Shown one piece after another: positions 36,139-43,104 of a stretch of DNA of 64,000 nucleotides. The stretch's first letter is position 1. Every line of letters starts with the position of its first letter. The notes beneath the pieces are model-generated. The model ran no database searches. It was given only the letters and a program-made list of their open reading frames with translations, and had not been told where the DNA came from. Both the position numbers and the translations under genes were made by a program. This stretch comes from Acidimicrobiia bacterium. Its GTDB lineage: Bacteria; Actinomycetota; Acidimicrobiia; Spongiisociales; UBA11373. The stretch lies in contig JBBDWO010000002.1 of the NCBI GenBank assembly GCA_040902765.1, forward strand, positions 1 through 64,000, written 5' to 3'.

Positions 36139-37079
36139 GGCTCCACCGGGAGGACACCGAGGGCCGTCAGGTCGTCGACCGGCTCCCGGACCGAGCACGA
36201 CCCGTAGGCCCGCAGCAGCGAGGAGCGGGCCTCGGTCAGGGCGTCGACACCGGCGCGTCGGTCCCGCCAGGTCAAGCCGGCGGGAGTCAGCGAGAAGGCG
36301 TCGGCATCGTCGTCGGCGAGGACCGGGATGAGGTCGTCGAGGGCGGCGCCGTCGACGGCGAACGCAGCAGCGGCGAGGAGGTTCAGGAATCCGTGATGCA
36401 CGAACCCGGTGGCCGCATCACGGTGCCGAACCGGGTGGTGGAGCCCGGCAGTGGCTTTGAGCGGGAGGCCGAGGTCACGACAGGCGATCAGGAATCCGGC
36501 GACCGCCTCGGGTGGAGGGAAGGCAGCCTCGGTGACGCCACCGGTCCGGATCTTGGCGCCGAGCGACCGGCCGGCAGCCTCACGAGCGGCAGCCAGAGAC
36601 TGCAACGATCGTTCCAACTCGGGATCGGACCAGGGAACCTCGTAGGAAACGAACCGACCGAAGGAGCGGGAGGCGGCCGCGACGTCGTCGGGCCGGACGC
36701 CACCCGCGGCGACCGGCCGCTCCACCACCTCGACGACGGCTCCACCGGACATCGCGACTTCGAACCCTCGGACCCGAGCGGCGTCGGCATCCACCGCCGA
36801 TAGCCAGTCACCGGACCCGTCATCGGCCACGGCCACGAGCCGCCAGGGCGCGTCACCCGTCCTGAGTGCCGCCATCAGGTGGCCGGCGAGCTCTTCGAGT
36901 CGCGACACCGGGCAGATGAAGCGATCCACCAGCCAGGCGTGGTCGCCCTCGAGCGCCTCGCGGTACCCGGCGACGGCGCCGGCCATGTCCAGGGACTCAG
37001 GGGGGAATAGCCCGGCGTAATCGATCAGCCCGGACAGGCCGGCGAGACGGGCGTCCCTGCGGGTGACTTCCAAAGGCAC
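36135..37079 (-). CDS. Unknown protein coupled to fumarylacetoacetase
   Basis: 314 residues, soluble, no signal peptide. I do not recognise a family. The most conserved-looking stretch is GLPLKATAGLHHPVRH followed by GFVHHGFLNLLAAAAFA, with several histidines that could bind a metal; the alternating strand-helix pattern (LDLIP..., FVSYEVPW, LGAKIRTGG) suggests a TIM-barrel-like fold. It is co-translated with fahA and faces hpd, so it probably serves aromatic amino acid breakdown. No specific reaction can be assigned. Confidence 0.8.
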   Translation of the reverse strand: MPLEVTRRDARLAGLSGLIDYAGLFPPESLDMAGAVAGYREALEGDHAWLVDRFICPVSRLEELAGHLMAALRTGDAPWRLVAVADDGSGDWLSAVDADAARVRGFEVAMSGGAVVEVVERPVAAGGVRPDDVAAASRSFGRFVSYEVPWSDPELERSLQSLAAAREAAGRSLGAKIRTGGVTEAAFPPPEAVAGFLIACRDLGLPLKATAGLHHPVRHRDAATGFVHHGFLNLLAAAAFAVDGAALDDLIPVLADDDADAFSLTPAGLTWRDRRAGVDALTEARSSLLRAYGSCSVREPVDDLTALGVLPVEP

Positions 37080-37094
37080 ATAGGGAGCGTAGAC

Positions 37095-37212
37095 AGCTAC
37101 CAGCTACCAGCTACCAGCCAACAGCCCACCACAACAGAAGATGCGTTTCTGGCTGTGAGCTGTGAGCTCCTCTGGCTGGCCACTGGCCACTCGCCACTCG
37201 CTACTCGCTTAT
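37095..37212. repeat. Two heptad arms between divergent genes
   Basis: Left arm: AGCTACC x3, AGCCAAC, AGCCCAC (37095-37129). Right arm in opposite sense: GGCTGTG AGCTGTG AGCTCCT (37151-37171) then GGCCACT x2, CGCCACT, CGCTACT, CGCTTAT (37178-37212). They flank CAGAAGATGCGTTTCTG, which can fold as a small hairpin. Confidence 0.8.
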
Positions 37213-37246
37213 GCTTGGCTTGTCCACCAAACAGGAGGGCAATCCT

Positions 37247-37348
37247 ATGGCGACCAAGGACAAGGGCGGACGAGCCGACAAGAAGGCTCCCGCCAGGGAC
37301 CTCAAAGAGAAGCGGGCGGCCAAGAAGGCCAAGAAGGCAAAGGACTGA
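37247..37348 (+). CDS. 33-residue lysine-rich basic protein
   Basis: ATG at 37247 with GGAGG nine bases upstream (AACAGGAGGGCAATCCTATG), a strong ribosome site. The product reads MATKDKGGRADKKAPARDLK then EKRAAKKAKKAKD, with 13 Lys and 3 Arg, and is predicted disordered or helical. It stands alone between the heptad arms and hpd. Nucleic-acid binding or ribosome association is a guess from charge only. It is easily missed because of its length. Confidence 0.7.
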   Translation: MATKDKGGRADKKAPARDLKEKRAAKKAKKAKD

Positions 37349-37427
37349 GCGGCCGCCTCGAATCCGACCGAGCGACCGTGGCCCGATATCCTTTGGGGCC
37401 CGTGCGCAGTATTCGGAGGTGCATGTG

Positions 37428-38549
37428 ATGACGACCGACTCGGACACCCTGGAGAGAGCGGCGGCGCTGGCCGCCCGGGACGACATGCCACTCAAGGGCT
37501 TCTCGCATCTCGAGTGGTGGGTCGGCAACGCCTATCAGACCGCCCAGTTCTTCCGCCAGGTCCTCGGCTTCTCGATCACCGGGTACCGGGGCCCCGAGAC
37601 GGGCAGCCGGGAGACTGCCTCCTACCTACTCGAGCAGGGCGACATCCGTTACCTCGTCACCGGCTCCATGACCCCGGACCATCCGCTCAGCCAGCATGTC
37701 ACGCTCCACGGACCCGGCGTCCACGACGTGGCCATCGACGTACCGGATGCCGAAGCGGCGTTCGAAGTGGCGATGGAGCGAGGGGCCGAGGCTGCGACCA
37801 AGCCGCACGTCATCGAGGACGACCACGGCCGCATGGTCGTGTCGGCGATCCAGATCTACGGCGACACCATCCATTCGTTCGTCCAGCGGGACGGCGGCTT
37901 CCCGGGGTTCGAACCGCGAGTCGACGAGATCGCCCGACCCATCGGCCTCCAGTTCATCGACCACGTGGTCGCCAACGTCGAGCTCGGCAAGATGGACTAC
38001 TGGGTGGAGTTCTATGAGCGGGTGTTCGGCTTCACCATGCTCAAGCACTTCGATGACGACGCCATCAGCACCAAGTACACCGCGCTGATGTCGAAGGTGA
38101 TGTGGGACGGCACCGGGATCATCAAGCTGCCGATCAACGAGCCCGCCGAGGGGCTCAAGAAGTCGCAGATCGACGAGTACATCCAGTTCTATCGGGGTGC
38201 CGGGGTGCAGCACATCGCCCAGCACACCGAGGATCTGATCCACACCGTATCGGAGACGCGCCGGCGGGGGCTCGAGACCCTCTCGGTACCTGCGACCTAC
38301 TACGAGGATGTCTGGACCCGGATGCCCGACATCGACATCGACCGGGCCAAGGTGGAGGAGCTCGACATCCTGGTCGACCAGGACGACGGCGGATATCTGC
38401 TCCAGATCTTCACCCGGATGCTCCAGGACCGTCCGACGGTCTTCTTCGAGTTCATCGAACGGCGTGGCGCCACTGGCTTCGGCAAGGGCAACTTCAAGGC
38501 CCTGTTCGAGGCCATCGAGCGCGAGCAGGCCAAGCGAGGCAATCTCTGA
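37428..38549 (+). CDS. hpd: 4-Hydroxyphenylpyruvate dioxygenase
   Basis: 373 residues. Converts 4-hydroxyphenylpyruvate to homogentisate with Fe(II) and O2. The iron ligands H179 (FIDHVVANV), H262 (VQHIAQHT) and E341 (FFEFIERRG) are present, as is the C-terminal gate helix GFGKGNFKALFEAIEREQ. The ATG at 37428 follows GGAGGT by seven bases. It stands divergent to fahA in a split tyrosine-degradation cluster. Confidence 0.96.
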   Translation: MTTDSDTLERAAALAARDDMPLKGFSHLEWWVGNAYQTAQFFRQVLGFSITGYRGPETGSRETASYLLEQGDIRYLVTGSMTPDHPLSQHVTLHGPGVHDVAIDVPDAEAAFEVAMERGAEAATKPHVIEDDHGRMVVSAIQIYGDTIHSFVQRDGGFPGFEPRVDEIARPIGLQFIDHVVANVELGKMDYWVEFYERVFGFTMLKHFDDDAISTKYTALMSKVMWDGTGIIKLPINEPAEGLKKSQIDEYIQFYRGAGVQHIAQHTEDLIHTVSETRRRGLETLSVPATYYEDVWTRMPDIDIDRAKVEELDILVDQDDGGYLLQIFTRMLQDRPTVFFEFIERRGATGFGKGNFKALFEAIEREQAKRGNL

Positions 38550-39448
38550 CCTCCGTCGGCATCGTCGAGGTCGGCCCCCGGGACGGTCTCCAGGGTGAGT
38601 CGGTTCTACCCGTGGCGGCCCGGGTGGCGCTGATCCGGCGGTTGGAAGGTGCGGGGGCGCGACGCGTCGAGACAGTGTCGTTCGCCAACCCCTCCCTGCT
38701 CCCCCAGATGGCGGGCGCCGAGGAGATCTGTGAGGCGCTCGGCGACCGGTCGTTCGCCGCGATCGGCCTGGTCCTCAACGAGCGGGGGATGGAGCGAGCC
38801 CTCGCCTGCGACCTCGACGAGATCAACCTCGTCGCCTACGCCTCCGACGGCTACGCCACGAAGAACACCAACGCCACCGCGGCCACCCGCAACGACGAGG
38901 TGGCCGACCTGATCGCCGCGTCGCGCGATGCCGGGAGGCCGGCAACCGTCACCATCACCGTCGCCTTCGGGGACCCGGTCGAGGGCCGGGTACCTATGGA
39001 GCGGGTGGCCGACATCGCCCAACGCATGGAGGAGGCGGGCGCGGACGAGATCGCCCTCGGTGACACCATCGGCGCCGGCGTGCCGACGACGGTGCGTCAG
39101 GTGCTCGATGCGGTGGCGACAGCCGTGGGAGACACGCCACTGCGCTGTCACTTCCACAACACCCGCAACACCGGGTACGCCAATGCGGTGGCCGCCCTCG
39201 ACCGCGGGGTGGCAACCCTCGACTCGGCGGTGGGCGGATACGGCGGCAGTCCGTTCTCGCCCGGCGCCGGTGGCAACCTGGCCACCGAAGACCTCACCGC
39301 CATGCTCACCGAGATGGGCGTCAGCCACGGTGTCGACACCAGCGCGATGACCGAGACCGGGCTCTGGCTGGCTGAGAAACTGGGCCACGACCATCCCCCG
39401 GCAATGCTCGGACGTGCGGCCGGGTGGCCGCCCGCAGCTCACAGCTGA
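38546..39448 (+). CDS. HMG-CoA lyase-like protein with Cys-to-Ser change; probable CTG start
   Basis: 300 residues of the HMG-CoA lyase/DRE-TIM family. Present: VGPRDGLQGES (catalytic Arg-Asp), HFHNTRNTGYAN (metal His pair) and the glycine loop GGYGGSPFSPGAGGNLATED. In genuine HMG-CoA lyases this loop has the catalytic Cys (GLGGCP); here it is Ser, so specificity or activity may differ. No ATG/GTG/TTG is available at the N-terminus. CTG at 38546 overlaps the hpd stop as CTGA, copying the ATGA/GTGA couplings of this genome. The last codons and the stop lie in a heptad array. Confidence 0.85.
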   Translation: MTSVGIVEVGPRDGLQGESVLPVAARVALIRRLEGAGARRVETVSFANPSLLPQMAGAEEICEALGDRSFAAIGLVLNERGMERALACDLDEINLVAYASDGYATKNTNATAATRNDEVADLIAASRDAGRPATVTITVAFGDPVEGRVPMERVADIAQRMEEAGADEIALGDTIGAGVPTTVRQVLDAVATAVGDTPLRCHFHNTRNTGYANAVAALDRGVATLDSAVGGYGGSPFSPGAGGNLATEDLTAMLTEMGVSHGVDTSAMTETGLWLAEKLGHDHPPAMLGRAAGWPPAAHS

Positions 39449-39547
39449 CAGCCAGGAGAGCTCACAGCTCACAGCTGACAGCTCACAGCCCGAAGAGCAT
39501 CTTCTGTTGGTAGTTGGCTGTTGGCTGGTAGCTGGTAGCTGGTAGCT
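39436..39547. repeat. Heptad arms overlapping the HMG-CoA lyase-like stop codon
   Basis: AGCTCAC AGCTGAC AGCCAGG, then AGCTCAC AGCTCAC AGCTGAC AGCTCAC, then GAAGAGCATCTTC as a central palindrome, then opposite-sense units ending in three GGTAGCT repeats. The gene's stop codon TGA is supplied by the unit AGCTGAC. Confidence 0.8.
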
Positions 39548-39568
39548 GTAGGCAGCGCAGCTGCCTAC
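39548..39568. terminator. Terminator hairpin between convergent genes
   Basis: GTAGGCAGC and GCTGCCTAC form a perfect nine-base stem with a GCA loop. The right arm contains the stop codon of the lipoprotein gene on the minus strand, so it can serve both genes. Confidence 0.75.
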
Positions 39569-40731
39569 TGAACCGTCAGCCTGAAGGTTGCTTGTGCTGG
39601 TTCGCCGCCTACCTCGACCAGGGCGATCCCATCCCCGGCCGAGAGCTCGCCATTCCCATCGAGGTCCACCCACAGGCGTACCCAGAGCGTCGCCGAGGAC
39701 GTCTGGTTGGTGGTGAGGTCGATCTCCACGTCCTCGTGCGAGCCCGCATCGAGGAGGTCCGACACGCCGATCCTCGTGTCGGGTTCGCCATCGTCGTCGG
39801 TCAGGACCTCGATGAAGCCGGCGTACGGCAGTTCGACCGATGCCACTTCCACGCTCCCACCGTTTCCGGACTGATCGGACACCTCCACCATGGCAGGCAC
39901 CCGGGCGGGCACGGTGAGCGTCACCGGGACGATCGCCAGCGAACCGTCGTCCCACACGCCAACCTGGTCGGCATCCTCGCCGGGCCCGAACTCGAGGTTG
40001 GCGTTGCGATCGATGTAGACGACGACGTGAACGACCCCGGTGAGCGCCAGCGGGGGTTCCAGCGCAACCTCGATGCCGTCGGACCCCCCGGCGGGGATCA
40101 GCGTGCTGAATCCGAGCACCGGCCCGAGGGATCCGCCCTCGTCGGCGTGCACCACGACGAACCCCGGAGCGGGCAGCACCACGGCGATGTCCCCCACGAG
40201 CGTCCCATCGGTGGCCTGGTCGTCGACGAATATCTCGGTGGGAGTGAGCGGCGGCAGCAGGCTGATCAGGGCACGATCCGAAGCCGGCTCACCGCTGTCA
40301 CGCACCGCTAGCTCGTCGATGAACGAGTCCGGAGGCTGGTAGGTGAACCTGCCGTCGCGGTCCACGTCGACGTGAACGCTGACATGCACCGGCGTGTCTT
40401 CGCTGATCGGGATGAAGAACGGGACCGCCACCCGCTCGATGACGCCGATCGACAGCAGCTCGCTGATCCCGATGACGTCGCCCGGTGCGCCTGCCTCGTC
40501 GACCCGCGCCACCACCCATCCGGCAGCAGGCATCGACACCATGTCGACGACGAAGAACGACCCGTCGACGCGCTGATCCGAGATCTCGATGTCGGCCGGA
40601 CCGAGCGCCGGCGGCACGTCCTCGGGCTCGACGAAGGTGGTCGTGGTGGTACCCGACGACTCGTAGGCGCACGCCGAAGCGGCGAGCGCCAATGCAATGA
40701 GGATCAGAGAGGTTCTACGCACGGGACGCAA
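39565..40731 (-). CDS. Lipoprotein with three tandem beta-rich repeats (DUF7282-like)
   Basis: 388 residues. A signal peptide with lipobox LAASAC predicts lipidation at Cys21. A Thr-rich spacer follows. Three repeats of ~105 residues come next, each with the pattern (V/I)xxSDQ...GxVxVxxVxLPxxGFVVVHxDxxG..., then G(V/I)S(x)LLxAG and a Val-rich strand with D-N-G-type acidic loops (DVDRDGRFTY, DRNANLEFG, DLDGNGELSA). The acidic loops may bind calcium. The layout recalls DUF7282 proteins of haloarchaea; assigned by eye only. The TTG at 40731 or GTG at 40722 could start it. Confidence 0.8.
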   Translation of the reverse strand: MRPVRRTSLILIALALAASACAYESSGTTTTTFVEPEDVPPALGPADIEISDQRVDGSFFVVDMVSMPAAGWVVARVDEAGAPGDVIGISELLSIGVIERVAVPFFIPISEDTPVHVSVHVDVDRDGRFTYQPPDSFIDELAVRDSGEPASDRALISLLPPLTPTEIFVDDQATDGTLVGDIAVVLPAPGFVVVHADEGGSLGPVLGFSTLIPAGGSDGIEVALEPPLALTGVVHVVVYIDRNANLEFGPGEDADQVGVWDDGSLAIVPVTLTVPARVPAMVEVSDQSGNGGSVEVASVELPYAGFIEVLTDDDGEPDTRIGVSDLLDAGSHEDVEIDLTTNQTSSATLWVRLWVDLDGNGELSAGDGIALVEVGGEPAQATFRLTVQ

Positions 40732-40741
40732 GGCTAGAGGG

Positions 40742-40847
40742 GAGTAGCGAGTAGCGAGAGGACGAGAGGACGCTCAACGCTCAACGCTCAACGCTCAACG
40801 CAGGATGGTTTGCTCTCTGGCGTTGAGCGTTAAGCGTTATGCGTTGT
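40742..40847. repeat. Inverted heptad arms (CGCTCAA / GCGTTNN)
   Basis: CGCTCAA x4 (40771-40798), spacer of ~20 bases, then GCGTTGA GCGTTAA GCGTTAT GCGTTGT (40820-40847), which is the complementary sense of the first arm. GAGTAGC units precede. The two arms could form a long imperfect stem. Confidence 0.85.
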
Positions 40848-40896
40848 CCGCCATTAGGCCCTAGGCACTCGCGACGACTCTCCCTACTCTGGCTTT

Positions 40897-41073
40897 ATGG
40901 ACATACCGACCGAGATCACCTGTGTCGAGTGCGGTGGCACGGCGGGACTCCTCTCGGCTCCGCCCCCGGACGACGTCTTTCACCCCGGGGACGTCGTCGC
41001 CTACGTCTGCGCCGACTGCGGACACCGATTCGACATCGTCCTCGACGAGGTGGAACCTCCCGACGAGTTCTGA
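40897..41073 (+). CDS. 58-residue zinc-ribbon protein
   Basis: ATG at 40897, stop at 41071-41073. Two CxxC knuckles, CVEC (residues 9-12) and CADC (38-41) followed by GHRF, form a typical short zinc ribbon, with an acidic tail. No Shine-Dalgarno; the ATG follows a TATG context suited to leaderless translation. Function unknown; it may modulate transcription or translation, or bind metal. Confidence 0.7.
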   Translation: MDIPTEITCVECGGTAGLLSAPPPDDVFHPGDVVAYVCADCGHRFDIVLDEVEPPDEF

Positions 41074-41112
41074 TTCTCGGGAGTAGCATCGGCCCCGACC
41101 AGAAGGGGACCC

Positions 41113-41952
41113 ATGACCGTGCGTCGAGCAATCCGCTTCACAACCGCCTGTGCTCTGCTCCTGCTCGTCACTGCCCCGGCCGCCCTGGCCGGCACCGAGG
41201 AGCAGATCGACCTGATGGACTTCATCCCGGCTCAGTTCCAGGGTGACTTCGTAGACATCAACGGAGACGGGATCCCCGATCTCGGCCAGCTGCCACCTGA
41301 TGGAGTCGCCGGCATCTGGGACAACAAGATCGGCGCGATCACCGACGAGGAGTTCCTCGGCGCGGTGTCCGGAGACTTCGACGCGACCGACGACGGTTCC
41401 AGCCTGTTCGGCGCCTGCAAGGGCGTCGTCATCTCCTACGACCAGGACGGACTCTCCGTGGACGCCTTCGTGGACGCCGGCGGCGACGCCCCACCGGTAG
41501 ACATCTTCGGGAATCAGGCGCTCACCCGCTCCAACCCCTTCGAAGTCGACACCCGGGGCGTGCTCGTCTACTTCGGCTCGAGCCAGCCCCAGACCTTCCA
41601 CTCCCATCGATGGTTCCTGAAGGCCGAAGGCGTGTTCCAGGACGACGGTGGTGACCCCAACGGTCTCGACAAAAACCGCAATGCGGGATCGGTGGACTTC
41701 GGCAACCTCCTCCCCTTCCCGTTCACCGCCCTGATCAAGGCCAAGGGTGCCTGGGTGGACAACTGGGGTCCATTGGAGCTCCCCGAGATGGAGAGTTATC
41801 CCGAGCCGAATTGCCACGGCGAGGGGTGGGTCAAGTTCGTAGGTCCGAACCCGCTCTTGACCCCGCCCGGGATCCTGGCGTCGCTGCTGGCTGCTGCCGG
41901 CTTCTCCGGGGTCCTGTTCAACGCACGTCCGGCCCTGTCGTGGAGGGAGTGA
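41113..41952 (+). CDS. Secreted protein of unknown function
   Basis: 279 residues with a signal peptide (MTVRRAIRFTTACALLLLVT, cleavage after ALAG). The mature part is acidic, with DINGDGIPDLGQ and DDGGDPNGLDKNRN loops that look calcium-binding. It has few cysteines and a hydrophobic C-terminal segment (~250-272) followed by R/E, possibly a sorting anchor. AGAAGGGG precedes the ATG. Unrecognised family. The membrane protein gene at 41957 follows after four bases. Confidence 0.75.
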   Translation: MTVRRAIRFTTACALLLLVTAPAALAGTEEQIDLMDFIPAQFQGDFVDINGDGIPDLGQLPPDGVAGIWDNKIGAITDEEFLGAVSGDFDATDDGSSLFGACKGVVISYDQDGLSVDAFVDAGGDAPPVDIFGNQALTRSNPFEVDTRGVLVYFGSSQPQTFHSHRWFLKAEGVFQDDGGDPNGLDKNRNAGSVDFGNLLPFPFTALIKAKGAWVDNWGPLELPEMESYPEPNCHGEGWVKFVGPNPLLTPPGILASLLAAAGFSGVLFNARPALSWRE

Positions 41953-41956
41953 TCAC

Positions 41957-42232
41957 ATGACGACGCAGACGCTGAAGCGGCACCCGATCAGGGGCTTCAT
42001 CTGGGGCCTGATCTTCGGCCTGGGGCTCGGTCTGCTCCTGATGGTGCTGAGCATCGTCCCCCTGTCGATCCCGACCCTCGCCATGTACACCGGTGTGACC
42101 GCCGTGCTGGGCGTGGTCTGGGGCATGGTCGGCCCGGCCAAGAAGCCCAAGGGCCCGGCACCCGCCAGTACGCCGCTGGCTCCGCCCCCTGCAGAGCCCA
42201 TGGCCGGCGACTCCGCACCCGAATACGACTGA
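41957..42232 (+). CDS. Small two-helix membrane protein
   Basis: 91 residues; helices at ~12-32 and ~38-58, then a Pro/Ala-rich tail. GGAGGGAG upstream of the ATG overlaps the end of the secreted protein gene, so the two are probably co-expressed. No family recognised. Confidence 0.75.
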   Translation: MTTQTLKRHPIRGFIWGLIFGLGLGLLLMVLSIVPLSIPTLAMYTGVTAVLGVVWGMVGPAKKPKGPAPASTPLAPPPAEPMAGDSAPEYD

Positions 42233-42286
42233 CGCCACACCGCTGAGTCGCCGATCGACCGGGGCGCGGTAGCCTCGCCTCATGGG

Positions 42287-43009
42287 GTGTTTCGTATCGT
42301 GAGGTTCGCCGCTGTCCTGCTCGGAGTCGTCGCCGCGCTCGCCAGCGCCGTCGTGAGCGCGATCACGATCGGGGAGACCGGCGCCATCGTCGTATTCCTC
42401 CTCCTCGTCGGGACCGCCGTGCTCGCCGCCGTCGCTGGATCTCGCGTCTTCGTGACCCGCTACGTCGCCACCGCCGGCGTGCTCGTAGTCGGCAGCATCG
42501 CCTTCGTCGCCTGGCAGGCTGCGCTCATCATGAGGGCTCTGACCACGACGGAAGGGACCGCGGCTCCGGCCGACCCGACTGCCCTCGCCTCGGCGCAGGT
42601 CGCCATCGCGGCGCTCCTCTTCCCCGGGCCCTTCACCCTGACCCTGCAAGACGACGAGATAGAAGCCGTGATCCAGGAGGGACTGAGCGACGACTCCCCG
42701 GTGGAGCGCGTGCAGGTCGACTCGATCGCCGGAATCGGAAGAGACCCGGGAACGCTGCGCATGGTCGTCCACTTCAAGAGCGGATCGATGACCGCCTACG
42801 TGGTCGCCACGATCGAAGTAGCCGACGGTTCGGCGGAGGTCGTGATCACCCGGATGAGCATGGGCCTGGTGTCGGTCCCGGCGAGTCTCCGCGACGAACT
42901 CTCCGAGCCGCTCGACGACCTCAACGAAGTCCTCGGAGGTGACGGGGGGTTCGTCGAGCGGGTGACCGTCGGCAACGGCCGGGTGGTCGTCGAGGGTTAT
43001 CGGCCCTGA
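42287..43009 (+). CDS. Membrane protein with soluble C-terminal domain
   Basis: 240 residues. Three N-terminal helices (~5-27, ~33-52, ~58-80) and an ~150-residue extracytoplasmic or cytoplasmic domain with strands such as TLRMVVHFKSGSMTAYVVAT and the C-terminal FVERVTVGNGRVVVEGYRP. GTG start. Unknown family. It ends exactly at a strong nested hairpin. Confidence 0.7.
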   Translation: MFRIVRFAAVLLGVVAALASAVVSAITIGETGAIVVFLLLVGTAVLAAVAGSRVFVTRYVATAGVLVVGSIAFVAWQAALIMRALTTTEGTAAPADPTALASAQVAIAALLFPGPFTLTLQDDEIEAVIQEGLSDDSPVERVQVDSIAGIGRDPGTLRMVVHFKSGSMTAYVVATIEVADGSAEVVITRMSMGLVSVPASLRDELSEPLDDLNEVLGGDGGFVERVTVGNGRVVVEGYRP

Positions 43010-43100
43010 GGGGGTGAGCGAATAGGTCGCTGGCTTCATCAGCTTTCGGCTTGTGGCAAGCCGAAAGCTGATCCCGGGGCGAGCCTATTCGCTCACCCCC
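43010..43100. terminator. Nested double inverted repeat between convergent stops
   Basis: The outer 17-base arms GGGGGTGAGCGAATAGG (43010-43026) and CCTATTCGCTCACCCCC (43084-43100) match perfectly. The inner 16-base arms ATCAGCTTTCGGCTTG (43038-43053) and CAAGCCGAAAGCTGAT (43057-43072) close a three-base loop. The element starts directly after one stop codon and ends four bases before the other. It probably works as a bidirectional terminator and could extrude a cruciform. Confidence 0.8.
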
Positions 43101-43104
43101 TGAG

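Noticed and set aside
39436-39547. Possible CRISPR array in the repetitive region after the HMG-CoA lyase-like gene
   Set aside because: The repeat unit is seven bases with no spacers of constant length and there are no cas genes.
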